From Lysobacteraceae bacterium (lineage in GTDB: Bacteria > Pseudomonadota > Gammaproteobacteria > Xanthomonadales > Xanthomonadaceae), in contig SEHC01000179.1 of NCBI GenBank assembly GCA_004173415.1, forward strand, positions 1 to 6,974: 6,974 nt of DNA, read 5' to 3'. The notes below the pieces were generated by a model, which made no database searches, was not told where the DNA came from, and saw nothing but the letters and a program-made list of their open reading frames with translations. Below, one piece after another: positions 1 to 6,974 of the stretch. The translations under genes were made by a program, and so were the position numbers. The first letter of the stretch is position 1. Each line of letters begins with the position of its first letter.

Positions 1-6
1 GTACGC

Positions 7-639
7 ATGGCGATCGATGACCTGCTCGACGAGCACGAACAAGGCGAGCGCGTCCGCAATTGGCTGAAGAACAACGGCGCGGTACTGGTCGGTGGCGTGG
101 CCCTGGGACTCGCGGTGATTTTTGGCTGGCAGTGGTGGCAGAAGCACCAGGCGCAGCAGGCCGATCAGGCCAACCAGGACTACCACGTCCTGTTGGAAAG
201 CCTGGACGGCAAGGACCTCAAGAAGGCGCAGGCCGGGCTTTCCAGGCTGGAGGGCGGCAGCGCCTATCCGGATCTGGCGGCGCTGCAGCTCGCCGCGGCG
301 CAGGTCGAGGCGGGGCAGGCCGAGGCGGCTATCGCCACTCTCCGTGGCATCCAGGCTGAGCCGGCGTTGAAACCCCTGGTGGACCTGCGCCTGGCGCGGC
401 TGCTTACCGAATCCGGCAAGCCGGACGAGGCGCTGAAAGTGCTTGGCGAGAGCGGCGACAGCGCCACCCTCGAGGCCCGCGGGGACGCACTGCTCGCCGC
501 GGGCAAGCGCGACCAGGCCCGCGATGCCTATCTCAAGGCATTGACCGGCATGGACGTGGCTGCTCCGCAGCGTCGCCTGGTCGAATTGAAACTCACCGAC
601 GCAGGCGGCACTCCGCCCAAGCCGGCGCAGCCCATCTGA
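7..639 (+). CDS. yfgM: YfgM-like periplasmic TPR protein, membrane-anchored
   Basis: A 210-residue protein with the YfgM layout: a short charged cytoplasmic N-terminus (DLLDEHEQGERVRNWLKNNG at residues 5-24), one hydrophobic segment at about 24-44 ending in WQWW, then a long alanine- and leucine-rich helical region that fits TPR-like repeats facing the periplasm. E. coli YfgM is about 206 residues, so the gene is full length. In E. coli YfgM is a single-pass inner-membrane protein that associates with the Sec translocon and the chaperone PpiD and helps substrates pass to periplasmic chaperones; that role is inferred here by homology. The motif LRLARLL near residue 128 matches the LRLAR of the E. 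coli protein as I recall it. The stop codon overlaps an in-frame ATG of bamB, so the two are probably cotranslated. Only six bases precede the ATG, so its ribosome binding site cannot be judged; hisS is the usual upstream neighbour but is not visible. Confidence 0.93.
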   Translation: MAIDDLLDEHEQGERVRNWLKNNGAVLVGGVALGLAVIFGWQWWQKHQAQQADQANQDYHVLLESLDGKDLKKAQAGLSRLEGGSAYPDLAALQLAAAQVEAGQAEAAIATLRGIQAEPALKPLVDLRLARLLTESGKPDEALKVLGESGDSATLEARGDALLAAGKRDQARDAYLKALTGMDVAAPQRRLVELKLTDAGGTPPKPAQPI

Positions 640-640
640 T

Positions 641-644
641 GAGG
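641..644 (+). promoter_or_regulatory. Shine-Dalgarno GAGG that decides the bamB start
   Basis: GAGG lies 9 bases before the ATG at 654 and inside the codons that would follow the alternative ATG at 639. The spacing suits 654 and gives a compact lipoprotein signal peptide. The 639 start has no purine-rich stretch upstream but overlaps the yfgM stop (TGATG), which could allow reinitiation. Confidence 0.5.
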
Positions 645-653
645 TCGGTTTTC

Positions 654-1739
654 ATGTTGAAACGCATCGTCGTTATCGTCGCCTTCATGGCGATCCTGTC
701 GGGCTGCAGCACGGTCAAGGGGTGGTTCGGCAAGGACAAGGACGACGGCAAGCCGACCGAACCGGCGGCCCTGGTCGAATTCACCCCGACCGCCAGCGTC
801 ACCCGGCTGTGGCGCGCCAGCGCCGGCAAGGGCGAACAACGACTGGGCATCGGCCAGGCGCCGGTCGTGGCCGACGGTCGGGTCTATGCCGCGGCAGTCG
901 AGGGCGGCGTGCGTGCCTTCGACCTGCAGACCGGCAACGCAGCATGGCATTACAAATCCGATGCGCGGCTGTCTGGCGGGCCGGGGGCGGGCGACGGCCT
1001 GGTCGTGGTCGGCACCCTTGACGGCGAGGTGATCGCACTCGATGCGGCCACCGGCGTCGAGAAATGGCAGGCCAAGGTGCCCAACGAAGTGCTGGCCGCG
1101 CCGGTCATTGGCCAGGGCCTGGTGCTGGTGCGAACCAGTGACGGCAGGGTCTCGGCGTTCGATGCCGCCACTGGCGAGCGCAAGTGGTTCTCGACCCATG
1201 ACCTGCCCACCCTGACCGTGCGCGGCAACGCGCCGGTCACCCTGGGGCCGGGCGTGGTGTTCGTCGGCAACGACGACGGCACGGTCTCGGCAATGGGCCT
1301 GAATGACGGGCGCCCGCTGTGGAACCAGGTGGTTGGCGTACCCGAAGGCCGCACCGAACTGGAGCGCATGGCCGACGTGGACGGCCCGGTGGTCCTCGAG
1401 GGCACGACGGTCTATGCAACCAGCTTCAAGAAGCAGACCGTGGCCATCGATGGACCCAGCGGCCGCCCGATCTGGGTGCAGGAACACGGCGGCGCGGGCG
1501 GACTGGGCCTGGCTCCGGCCAGCGTCGTGGTCTCCGACCCCGCCGGCACGGTCTGGGCCCTGGACAAGACCTCGGGCACAGCGACCTGGTCCAACACCAC
1601 GCTTGCGCGTCGCTCCCTGACCGCACCGGCGGTGCATGGTGATTACGCGGTCGTCGGCGACTTCGACGGTTACTTGCACTGGTTGCGCCTCGACGATGGT
1701 CCCGGCGTTTTTCGTTTCCATGGGCCGGATAGGCGATAA
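654..1739 (+). CDS. bamB: BamB, outer membrane assembly lipoprotein (beta-propeller), C-terminus apparently truncated
   Basis: BamB is a lipoprotein of the BAM complex that folds beta-barrel proteins into the outer membrane. From the ATG at 654 the protein has a lipoprotein signal (MLKR, hydrophobic stretch, lipobox LSGC with the lipidated Cys at residue 18, followed by Ser, which fits outer-membrane sorting). After it come PQQ-type propeller repeats with recurring FDAATGE..W and ALDAATG..KW motifs, and the family-typical VPEGRTELERM and HGGAGG. I chose 654 because GAGG at 641-644 sits 9 bases upstream. An ATG at 639 overlapping the yfgM stop would add MRSVF and remains possible through translational coupling. 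The protein reads normally to GYLHWLRLDDG and then ends after twelve unrelated residues (PGVFRFHGPDRR). Homologues, as I recall them, continue for about 40 residues to close the last blade. None of the three forward frames before der encodes that missing piece. Function may therefore be impaired. Confidence 0.9.
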   Translation: MLKRIVVIVAFMAILSGCSTVKGWFGKDKDDGKPTEPAALVEFTPTASVTRLWRASAGKGEQRLGIGQAPVVADGRVYAAAVEGGVRAFDLQTGNAAWHYKSDARLSGGPGAGDGLVVVGTLDGEVIALDAATGVEKWQAKVPNEVLAAPVIGQGLVLVRTSDGRVSAFDAATGERKWFSTHDLPTLTVRGNAPVTLGPGVVFVGNDDGTVSAMGLNDGRPLWNQVVGVPEGRTELERMADVDGPVVLEGTTVYATSFKKQTVAIDGPSGRPIWVQEHGGAGGLGLAPASVVVSDPAGTVWALDKTSGTATWSNTTLARRSLTAPAVHGDYAVVGDFDGYLHWLRLDDGPGVFRFHGPDRR

Positions 1740-1740
1740 T
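1735..1740 (+). promoter_or_regulatory. Putative -10 box (GATAAT) for der-moeA, overlapping the bamB stop codon
   Basis: GATAAT differs from TATAAT at one base and stands out in GC-rich surroundings. It contains the bamB TAA (1737-1739). An 11-base stretch around it (GGCGATAATCG, 1732-1742) is identical to the stretch at 4987-4997 before moeB. No good -35 box is visible at 16-18 bases upstream, where the sequence is only T-rich (about 1709-1717). If used, transcription would start near 1747 and give der a leader of about 69 bases. Confidence 0.45.
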
Positions 1741-1815
1741 CGCTGCCTGTGCGCCCTGGCGCCGGTATTCCCCGCTCCATTCCATTCGCGCTCCAGCATC
1801 CCCGGCTTTCTACTT

Positions 1816-3216
<1,401 letters not shown>

Positions 3217-3229
3217 GCGCCCGGCAGGC

Positions 3230-4456
3230 ATGGCGGACATGGGCGGTTTGCGCACCCGCATCGACTACCAGGAAGCCACTGCGATCATCCGCGCGGCCGC
3301 CGCCCGGCACCGGCTGGGCACCGAAAGCATTGCGGTCAAGCGGGCCGACGGGCGGTTCCTGGCCCAAGACCTGGCTGCGCCTATCGACCTGCCGGCATTC
3401 GACAACAGCCGCATGGACGGCTTCGCCCTGCGCCACGCCGACCTGGCCTCGAGCGGCGACAGCGAACTGCACATCATCGGCGCCCAGTTCGCCGGCCCGG
3501 CGACCGGCATCGCCCTGGGCCAGGGCGAATGCCTGCGCATCACCACCGGGGCGCCGATTCCGGCCGGCGCCGATACCGTGGTCATCAAGGAGAACGTGCA
3601 CGAGCGCGACGGGCTGTTGCGGGTGCCTGCGGGTGTCGCTTCCGGGGCCGACATCCGCCATGCAGGCGAGGACGTCCGCATCGGCGAGGTCGTACTGCGG
3701 TCGGGCTCGCCGCTTTCCCCGGCGCGGATCAGCCTTGCCGCGGCCCTGGGCGTGGCCGAACTCGAGGTTTCCAGGCGGCCGACGGTCGCCGTCTTCACCA
3801 CCGGCGACGAACTGGTGGAACCGGGCCTGCCGCTCGCCCATGGGCAGGTCTACAACAGCAACCGTGAGTTGTTGATGGGGCTGTTGCGGGACGAAGGACT
3901 GGAACCGGTGGCCTGGCCGAGCCTGCCGGACGACCCGGCGCGGATCGAAACCGCATTTCGCGATGCAGCCTCGGCGTTCGACCTGGTCATAACCTGTGGC
4001 GGCGTTTCGGTCGGTGAGAAAGACCACCTGCCTGCGCTGCTGGCGGAGCAGGGCACGATCCACTTCTGGAAAGTGAGGATGAAGCCCGGCATGCCGGTGC
4101 TGTTCGGCGAGATGGATCGCGCATTGTTCCTGGCCTTGCCGGGGAATCCGGTGTCAGTGCTGGCCACGTTCCTGACCCTGGGCCGCGACCTGCTGGATGG
4201 TTTGCAGGGCAGGTCTGAACCGCGTGGGCGCCGTTTCGCCCGGTTGTCCGCGCCATGGAGCAAGTCGCATGGGCGCCTGGAATTCCTGCGCGGCCGGCTG
4301 CAGCATGGCGAGGACGCCGTGCTGCGGGTCCGGCCTGACCCCGCCGACGCTTCGCACCGCCTGCGCGCCGCCGCGGCCAGTGATGCGCTGATCGTCCTGG
4401 CCGAAGCGCCGCGCACTTACCAGGCGGGCGATATCGTGGAAATCATCGCCTATTGA
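3230..4456 (+). CDS. moeA: MoeA, molybdopterin molybdenumtransferase
   Basis: MoeA catalyses the last common step of molybdenum cofactor synthesis, inserting molybdate into adenylylated molybdopterin in the cytoplasm. The 408-residue length matches E. coli MoeA (411). Visible family motifs in order: DNSRMDGFA at 58-66, ITTGAPIPAGAD at 104-115, IRHAGEDVRIGE at 142-153, TGDELVEPG at 191-199 with the glutamate of the active-site loop, QVYNSNRELL at 206-215, ITCGGVSVGEKDHL at 254-267, KVRMKPGMP at 281-289, and LPGNPVSVLATF at 303-314, followed by the C-terminal beta domain. NSRMDG carries Arg where Ala is usual. The start is slightly uncertain: an ATG at 3239 is nine bases downstream and lies at better distance from the weak AGG at 3226-3228. 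It is probably cotranscribed with der, although the functions are unrelated. The neighbouring moeB-like gene serves the same pathway. Confidence 0.96.
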   Translation: MADMGGLRTRIDYQEATAIIRAAAARHRLGTESIAVKRADGRFLAQDLAAPIDLPAFDNSRMDGFALRHADLASSGDSELHIIGAQFAGPATGIALGQGECLRITTGAPIPAGADTVVIKENVHERDGLLRVPAGVASGADIRHAGEDVRIGEVVLRSGSPLSPARISLAAALGVAELEVSRRPTVAVFTTGDELVEPGLPLAHGQVYNSNRELLMGLLRDEGLEPVAWPSLPDDPARIETAFRDAASAFDLVITCGGVSVGEKDHLPALLAEQGTIHFWKVRMKPGMPVLFGEMDRALFLALPGNPVSVLATFLTLGRDLLDGLQGRSEPRGRRFARLSAPWSKSHGRLEFLRGRLQHGEDAVLRVRPDPADASHRLRAAAASDALIVLAEAPRTYQAGDIVEIIAY

Positions 4457-4464
4457 TCCGCAGC

Positions 4465-4481
4465 AGCGCCCCTGGGGCGCT
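4465..4481 (+). terminator. Perfect 17-bp palindrome just after moeA, possible terminator hairpin
   Basis: AGCGCCCC (4465-4472) and GGGGCGCT (4474-4481) are exact reverse complements separated by one T; in RNA this would fold as a 7-bp GC stem with a 3-base loop. It begins 8 bases after the moeA stop. There is no T-run behind it on either strand, so it is not a classical intrinsic terminator; it could mark the 3' end of the der-moeA transcript or protect it. The GC-only stem may also arise by chance in this composition. Confidence 0.4.
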
Positions 4482-4497
4482 CCTGGGGGCTGGCACG

Positions 4498-4962
4498 GAT
4501 ATCGGCCGGAAACGGCCCGCGCACGATCGAAATCCTCCCGTCGTCGAGCCGGAACGGCTCGCTCACGGGCAGAATCTGCTCGCCATCGGGCGGAAAAGAC
4601 CCAGCCCCAAGTGAAATTTGCTTGTCGTCGGGCGAAAAAAGATCCGCGAACGAGCGAAATTCCCTCGTCATCGAGCCGGAACCGCTGGCGCACGAGCCAA
4701 ATCAGCCCGCATCGTCGAGCGGGAGCGGCTCGTGGGCGAGGAAAATCGGCTCGCCGTCGGGCGGAATCGGTTCGCGCACCAGGCAAAATTTCCCGCCTTC
4801 GAGTGGAATCGGATCGCGCATGGGAAAAACCTGCCCCTCACCAGGCGGAGAAGGCTCGCGCACGGGGCAGATCGACTCGCGGTCCAACGAAACCGGCCCA
4901 TGCGCGGGACCAATCCGTCCATCAGCAGGCGGAAACGGCTCGCGCATGGCCCAGATCCGGTC
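4498..4962. repeat. Degenerate tandem array, eleven units of about 42 bp
   Basis: Eleven head-to-tail units with no spacers. They start at 4498, 4540, 4582, 4624, 4667, 4709, 4753, 4795, 4837, 4879 and 4921. All are 42 bases except the fourth (43, with an extra base that aligns to the A6 run at 4635-4640) and the sixth (44, with GC added at its front). Shared plus-strand landmarks in each unit are a CGGAA-like motif near position 10, CTCGCGCAC near position 19 and an AAT or GAT near position 34. Total length is 465, so the array is a whole number of codons. The minus strand translates as 14-residue repeats such as GKFCLVREPIPPDG, ESICPVREPSPPGE and EQILPVSEPFRLDD. The plus strand is also largely open but gives arginine-rich sequence. 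I do not recognise the repeat family. It could be a non-coding minisatellite or the remains of a repeat-protein gene read leftward. Confidence 0.9.
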
Positions 4963-4989
4963 GCCGTCGGCTTGGCCCGCCCCATCGGC

Positions 4990-4995
4990 GATAAT
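4990..4995 (+). promoter_or_regulatory. Putative -10 box (GATAAT) giving a leaderless moeB transcript
   Basis: GATAAT is followed by exactly six bases (CGGCGC) and then the moeB ATG at 5002. Transcription normally begins about six or seven bases after a -10 box, so the mRNA would start at or next to the ATG with no room for a Shine-Dalgarno, and none is present. No convincing -35 box is seen; TTGGCC at 4972-4977 is too close (12 bases). The stretch sits directly after the last full array unit. Confidence 0.55.
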
Positions 4996-5001
4996 CGGCG
5001 C

Positions 5002-6141
5002 ATGGCCATTGAAGAAATCACTCCCCGGCAGGCACGCGAGCGGCAGTTGCGCGGCGCGGTGCTGGTCGACGTGCGCGAAGCCCACGAACGCGCCGGCGGC
5101 CTGGCCGAAGGCGCACTGGGCGTGGCCCGGGCTGCGCTGGAAGCCGATCCCTCGGCCTACCTGCCGGAACGCGACGCCGAACTGCTGCTGATCTGCCAGG
5201 CCGGTGCCCGCTCGATGCAGGCCGCGCTGGCCCTGCAGGCTGCCGGCTATGTTCGCGTGGCTTCGGTCGCAGGAGGCACTACGCGCTGGATCGCCGAAGA
5301 ACTGCCGGTGGCCAGGCCCGAACTGGACGCCGACCGCCTGGACTTCAACGAGCGTTATTCGCGGCACCTGCTCCTGCCGGAAGTCGGCGAGGCGGGGCAG
5401 CTCAAGCTGCAGGCTTCGCGGGTGCTGGTGATCGGCGCCGGCGGCCTGGGATCGCCGGCCGCGTTCTACCTAGCGGCGGCCGGGGTGGGGCAGCTGCGCA
5501 TCGCCGACGACGACGTGGTCGATCGCAGCAACCTGCAGCGCCAGATCCTGCATACCGACGCGCGCATCGGCCAGCCCAAGGTGGCCTCGGCGCAGTCCAC
5601 GCTTTGCGCGCTGAACCCGCGCACCCGCATCGAGGCGGTGGCCGAGCGGGTCACTTCGGCCAACGTCGAGCGCCTGCTCGACGGGGTCGACCTGGTGCTG
5701 GACGGCGCCGACAACTTCCCGGTGCGCTACCTGCTCAACGATGCCTGCGTGAAGCTGGGCATTCCCCTGGTCTACGGCGCGGTGCAGCGCTTCGAAGGCC
5801 AGGTGAGCGTGTTCGACGCAGGCCGCCAGCGCGGCGGGGCGCCATGCTATCGCTGCCTGTTCCCGGAACCTCCGGCCCCGGAATTCGCCCCCAACTGCTC
5901 GGAGGCCGGGGTGCTCGGCGTGTTGCCCGGGGTGATCGGCCTTTTGCAGGCCACCGAGGCGGTGAAGCTCCTGCTCGGTATCGGCGAACCCCTGCGCGGG
6001 CGCCTGCTGCAGTTCGATGCCTTGTCCATGCGCTTCCGCGAACTGCGCCTGCGCCCGGACCCGGACTGCGTGGTCTGCGCGCCGCACAGGGCGTTCCCGG
6101 GTTACATCGACTACGCGCAATTCTGCGCCACCGTGCTCTAG
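5002..6141 (+). CDS. moeB: Rhodanese-MoeB fusion, molybdopterin-synthase adenylyltransferase/sulfurtransferase
   Basis: A 379-residue protein with two domains. Residues 1-105 form a rhodanese-like domain with the active-site loop CQAGARS (Cys65), which could carry a persulfide. Residues 115-379 form a ThiF/MoeB/HesA E1-like domain: YSRHLLLPEVG at 119-129, nucleotide-binding GAGGLGS at 145-151, DDDVVDRSNLQRQ at 169-181, DGADNF at 234-239, and the zinc cysteines CYRC (282, 285) and CVVC (356, 359). MoeB adenylylates the C-terminal glycine of MoaD so that sulfur can be attached for molybdopterin synthesis; the fused rhodanese suggests the same polypeptide also delivers sulfur, as in MOCS3 and MoeZ. 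Those carry the rhodanese at the C-terminus, so the order here is reversed. A ThiS role in thiamine synthesis cannot be excluded. The frame is open upstream through the repeat array, but 5002 starts the recognisable domain and lies behind a -10 box. Confidence 0.93.
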   Translation: MAIEEITPRQARERQLRGAVLVDVREAHERAGGLAEGALGVARAALEADPSAYLPERDAELLLICQAGARSMQAALALQAAGYVRVASVAGGTTRWIAEELPVARPELDADRLDFNERYSRHLLLPEVGEAGQLKLQASRVLVIGAGGLGSPAAFYLAAAGVGQLRIADDDVVDRSNLQRQILHTDARIGQPKVASAQSTLCALNPRTRIEAVAERVTSANVERLLDGVDLVLDGADNFPVRYLLNDACVKLGIPLVYGAVQRFEGQVSVFDAGRQRGGAPCYRCLFPEPPAPEFAPNCSEAGVLGVLPGVIGLLQATEAVKLLLGIGEPLRGRLLQFDALSMRFRELRLRPDPDCVVCAPHRAFPGYIDYAQFCATVL

Positions 6142-6227
6142 CCCGATCGCGCCGCCCCGCCATTGGTTGCCTGTCGCATGGTTCGTGCAGCAAGCCCGCA
6201 TCGGCCTGGACGCGTGGGCAACACGGT

Positions 6228-6233
6228 TAGAAT
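6228..6233 (+). promoter_or_regulatory. Putative -10 box (TAGAAT) giving a leaderless antiporter transcript
   Basis: TAGAAT is followed by six bases (CGGCCG) and the ATG at 6240, the same geometry as before moeB. No Shine-Dalgarno and no clear -35 box are visible. The 98-base gap after moeB contains no other recognisable element and no clear terminator. Confidence 0.5.
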
Positions 6234-6239
6234 CGGCCG

Positions 6240-6974
6240 ATGAGCACTGAACTGGCTTCAAGCGACCTGGTCAAGGTCGTCGCGCTGCTGGGTGCTGCCG
6301 TGGTGGCGGTGCCGATCTTCCGCCGGCTGGGGCTGGGCTCGGTGCTCGGCTACCTGGCCGCGGGGCTGGTCATCGGACCGTTCGGCCTGGGCCTGTTTTC
6401 CGATCCGCAATCGATCCTGCACGTGGCCGAGCTGGGCGTGGTGATGTTCCTGTTCGTGATCGGGATGGAAATGCGGCCCTCGCATCTGTGGAGCCTGCGC
6501 CGGCAGATCTTCGGCCTCGGCACGCTGCAGATTTTCCTGGCAGAAGATCGTCTCGATCCTGCTGTTCGAGGACCTGCTGATCGTGCCGCTGCTGGCCGGC
6601 ATCGCCTTCATGTCTCCGGTGGTCCCGGAGCACGCGGACGGTTCGCGCTGGGCCAGCATGGGCATCGGCATCGCCGCGCTGGCGGGACTGGTCGCGGCGG
6701 GCATCTGGCTGCTCAATCCGCTGTTCCGCGTCCTTGCCGCGGCCAAGGCGCGCGAGGTCATGACCGCCGCTGCGCTGCTGGTGGTGCTGGGCGCGGCGTT
6801 GCTGATGCAGGTGGGGGGACTGTCGATGGCCATGGGCGCGTTCCTGGCAGGCGTCCTGTTGTCCGAGTCGACCTTCCGCCATCAGATCGAGGCGGACATC
6901 GAACCGTTCCGCGGCATCCTGCTGGGCCTGTTCTTCCTCAGCGTGGGCATGTCGCTGGACCTGGCGGTGGTGGC
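6240..6974 (+). pseudogene. Kef-type potassium/proton antiporter (CPA2 family), internal deletion with frame change, runs off the window
   Basis: The first 97 codons from ATG 6240 match the N-terminus of KefB/KefC-type antiporters: a hydrophobic helix at 12-26, FRRLGLGSVLGYLAAGLVIGP at 27-47 and AELGVVMFLFVIGMEMRP at 63-80, ending in FGLGTLQ at 91-97. From 6541 the family resumes one frame over: QKIVSILLFEDLLIVPLLAG, then GGLSMAMGAFLAGVLLSE, IEADIEPFRG and LGLFFLSVGMSLDL. Compared with E. coli KefC as I remember it, about 50 residues between the two parts are absent, including a transmembrane hairpin and the conserved LSSTA motif. The original frame after 6530 stays open to the window end but yields a glycine-, arginine- and proline-rich sequence unlike a transporter. 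The C-terminal helices and the expected TrkA-N (RCK) domain lie outside the window. Unless this is an assembly error, the product cannot be a working exchanger. Confidence 0.82.

Noticed and set aside
1636..1815. N-terminal extension of Der starting inside bamB, or a CTG start at 1747
   Set aside because: Der proteins begin just before the first P-loop; the extra residues show no similarity, overlap bamB, and CTG starts are rare.
4498..4962. CRISPR array
   Set aside because: The units are contiguous and degenerate along their whole length, with no unique spacers between constant repeats, and no cas genes are present.
4618..5001. N-terminal extension of MoeB by 128 residues through the array
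   Set aside because: The frame is open but the sequence is arginine-rich repeat translation without family similarity, and the rhodanese domain and -10 box point to the ATG at 5002.
4702..5367. Minus-strand ORF of 221 codons covering the right half of the array and the start of moeB
   Set aside because: Its N-terminal half is only the antisense of the rhodanese domain and it has no supported start, so it is not listed as a gene; its repeat part is discussed as a finding.
6142..6239. Terminator or RNA gene between moeB and the antiporter
   Set aside because: No stem followed by a T-run and no tRNA-like elements are visible; only the -10-like box was supported.
6258..6833. Minus-strand ORF inside the antiporter region
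   Set aside because: It is the antisense of clear transporter sequence, with low-complexity content and no motif.

Overview
The window looks like a high-GC gammaproteobacterial chromosome, most likely a member of Lysobacteraceae/Xanthomonadaceae (Xanthomonas, Lysobacter or Luteimonas relatives). The reasons are the conserved order yfgM-bamB-der, the wording of the BamB and YfgM proteins as I remember them from xanthomonads, a MoeB with an N-terminal rhodanese domain, and start codons placed directly behind AT-rich -10 boxes without a Shine-Dalgarno. The assignment is from memory of the families, not from a search. All genes lie on the plus strand.

Layout: yfgM (7-639) and bamB (from 654, upstream in-frame ATG at 639) form a tightly coupled envelope-biogenesis pair. 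A putative promoter at the bamB stop codon precedes der (1816-3216), the two-domain ribosome-assembly GTPase. moeA (3230-4456) follows der after 13 bases and inserts molybdenum into molybdopterin. A 545-base gap (4457-5001) then holds a perfect 17-bp palindrome and a degenerate tandem array of eleven units of about 42 bp (4498-4962). The array runs up to the promoter of a rhodanese-MoeB fusion (5002-6141), which serves sulfur transfer and adenylylation for molybdopterin synthesis. The window ends in a Kef-type potassium/proton antiporter gene (6240 onward) that appears broken.

Two genes look damaged. BamB stops about 40 residues early, in its last propeller blade. The antiporter reads well for 97 codons, then jumps to homologous sequence in another frame with roughly 50 codons missing. 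Either the lineage has suffered small deletions or the assembly dropped short segments.

The most unusual element is the 42-bp array. Its period is a whole number of codons and its net length over eleven units stays in frame (465 bases). On the minus strand it translates as a 14-residue repeat with consensus close to ERILPVREPIPLDG, broken by one apparent homopolymer slip and one 2-base insertion. I do not recognise this repeat.
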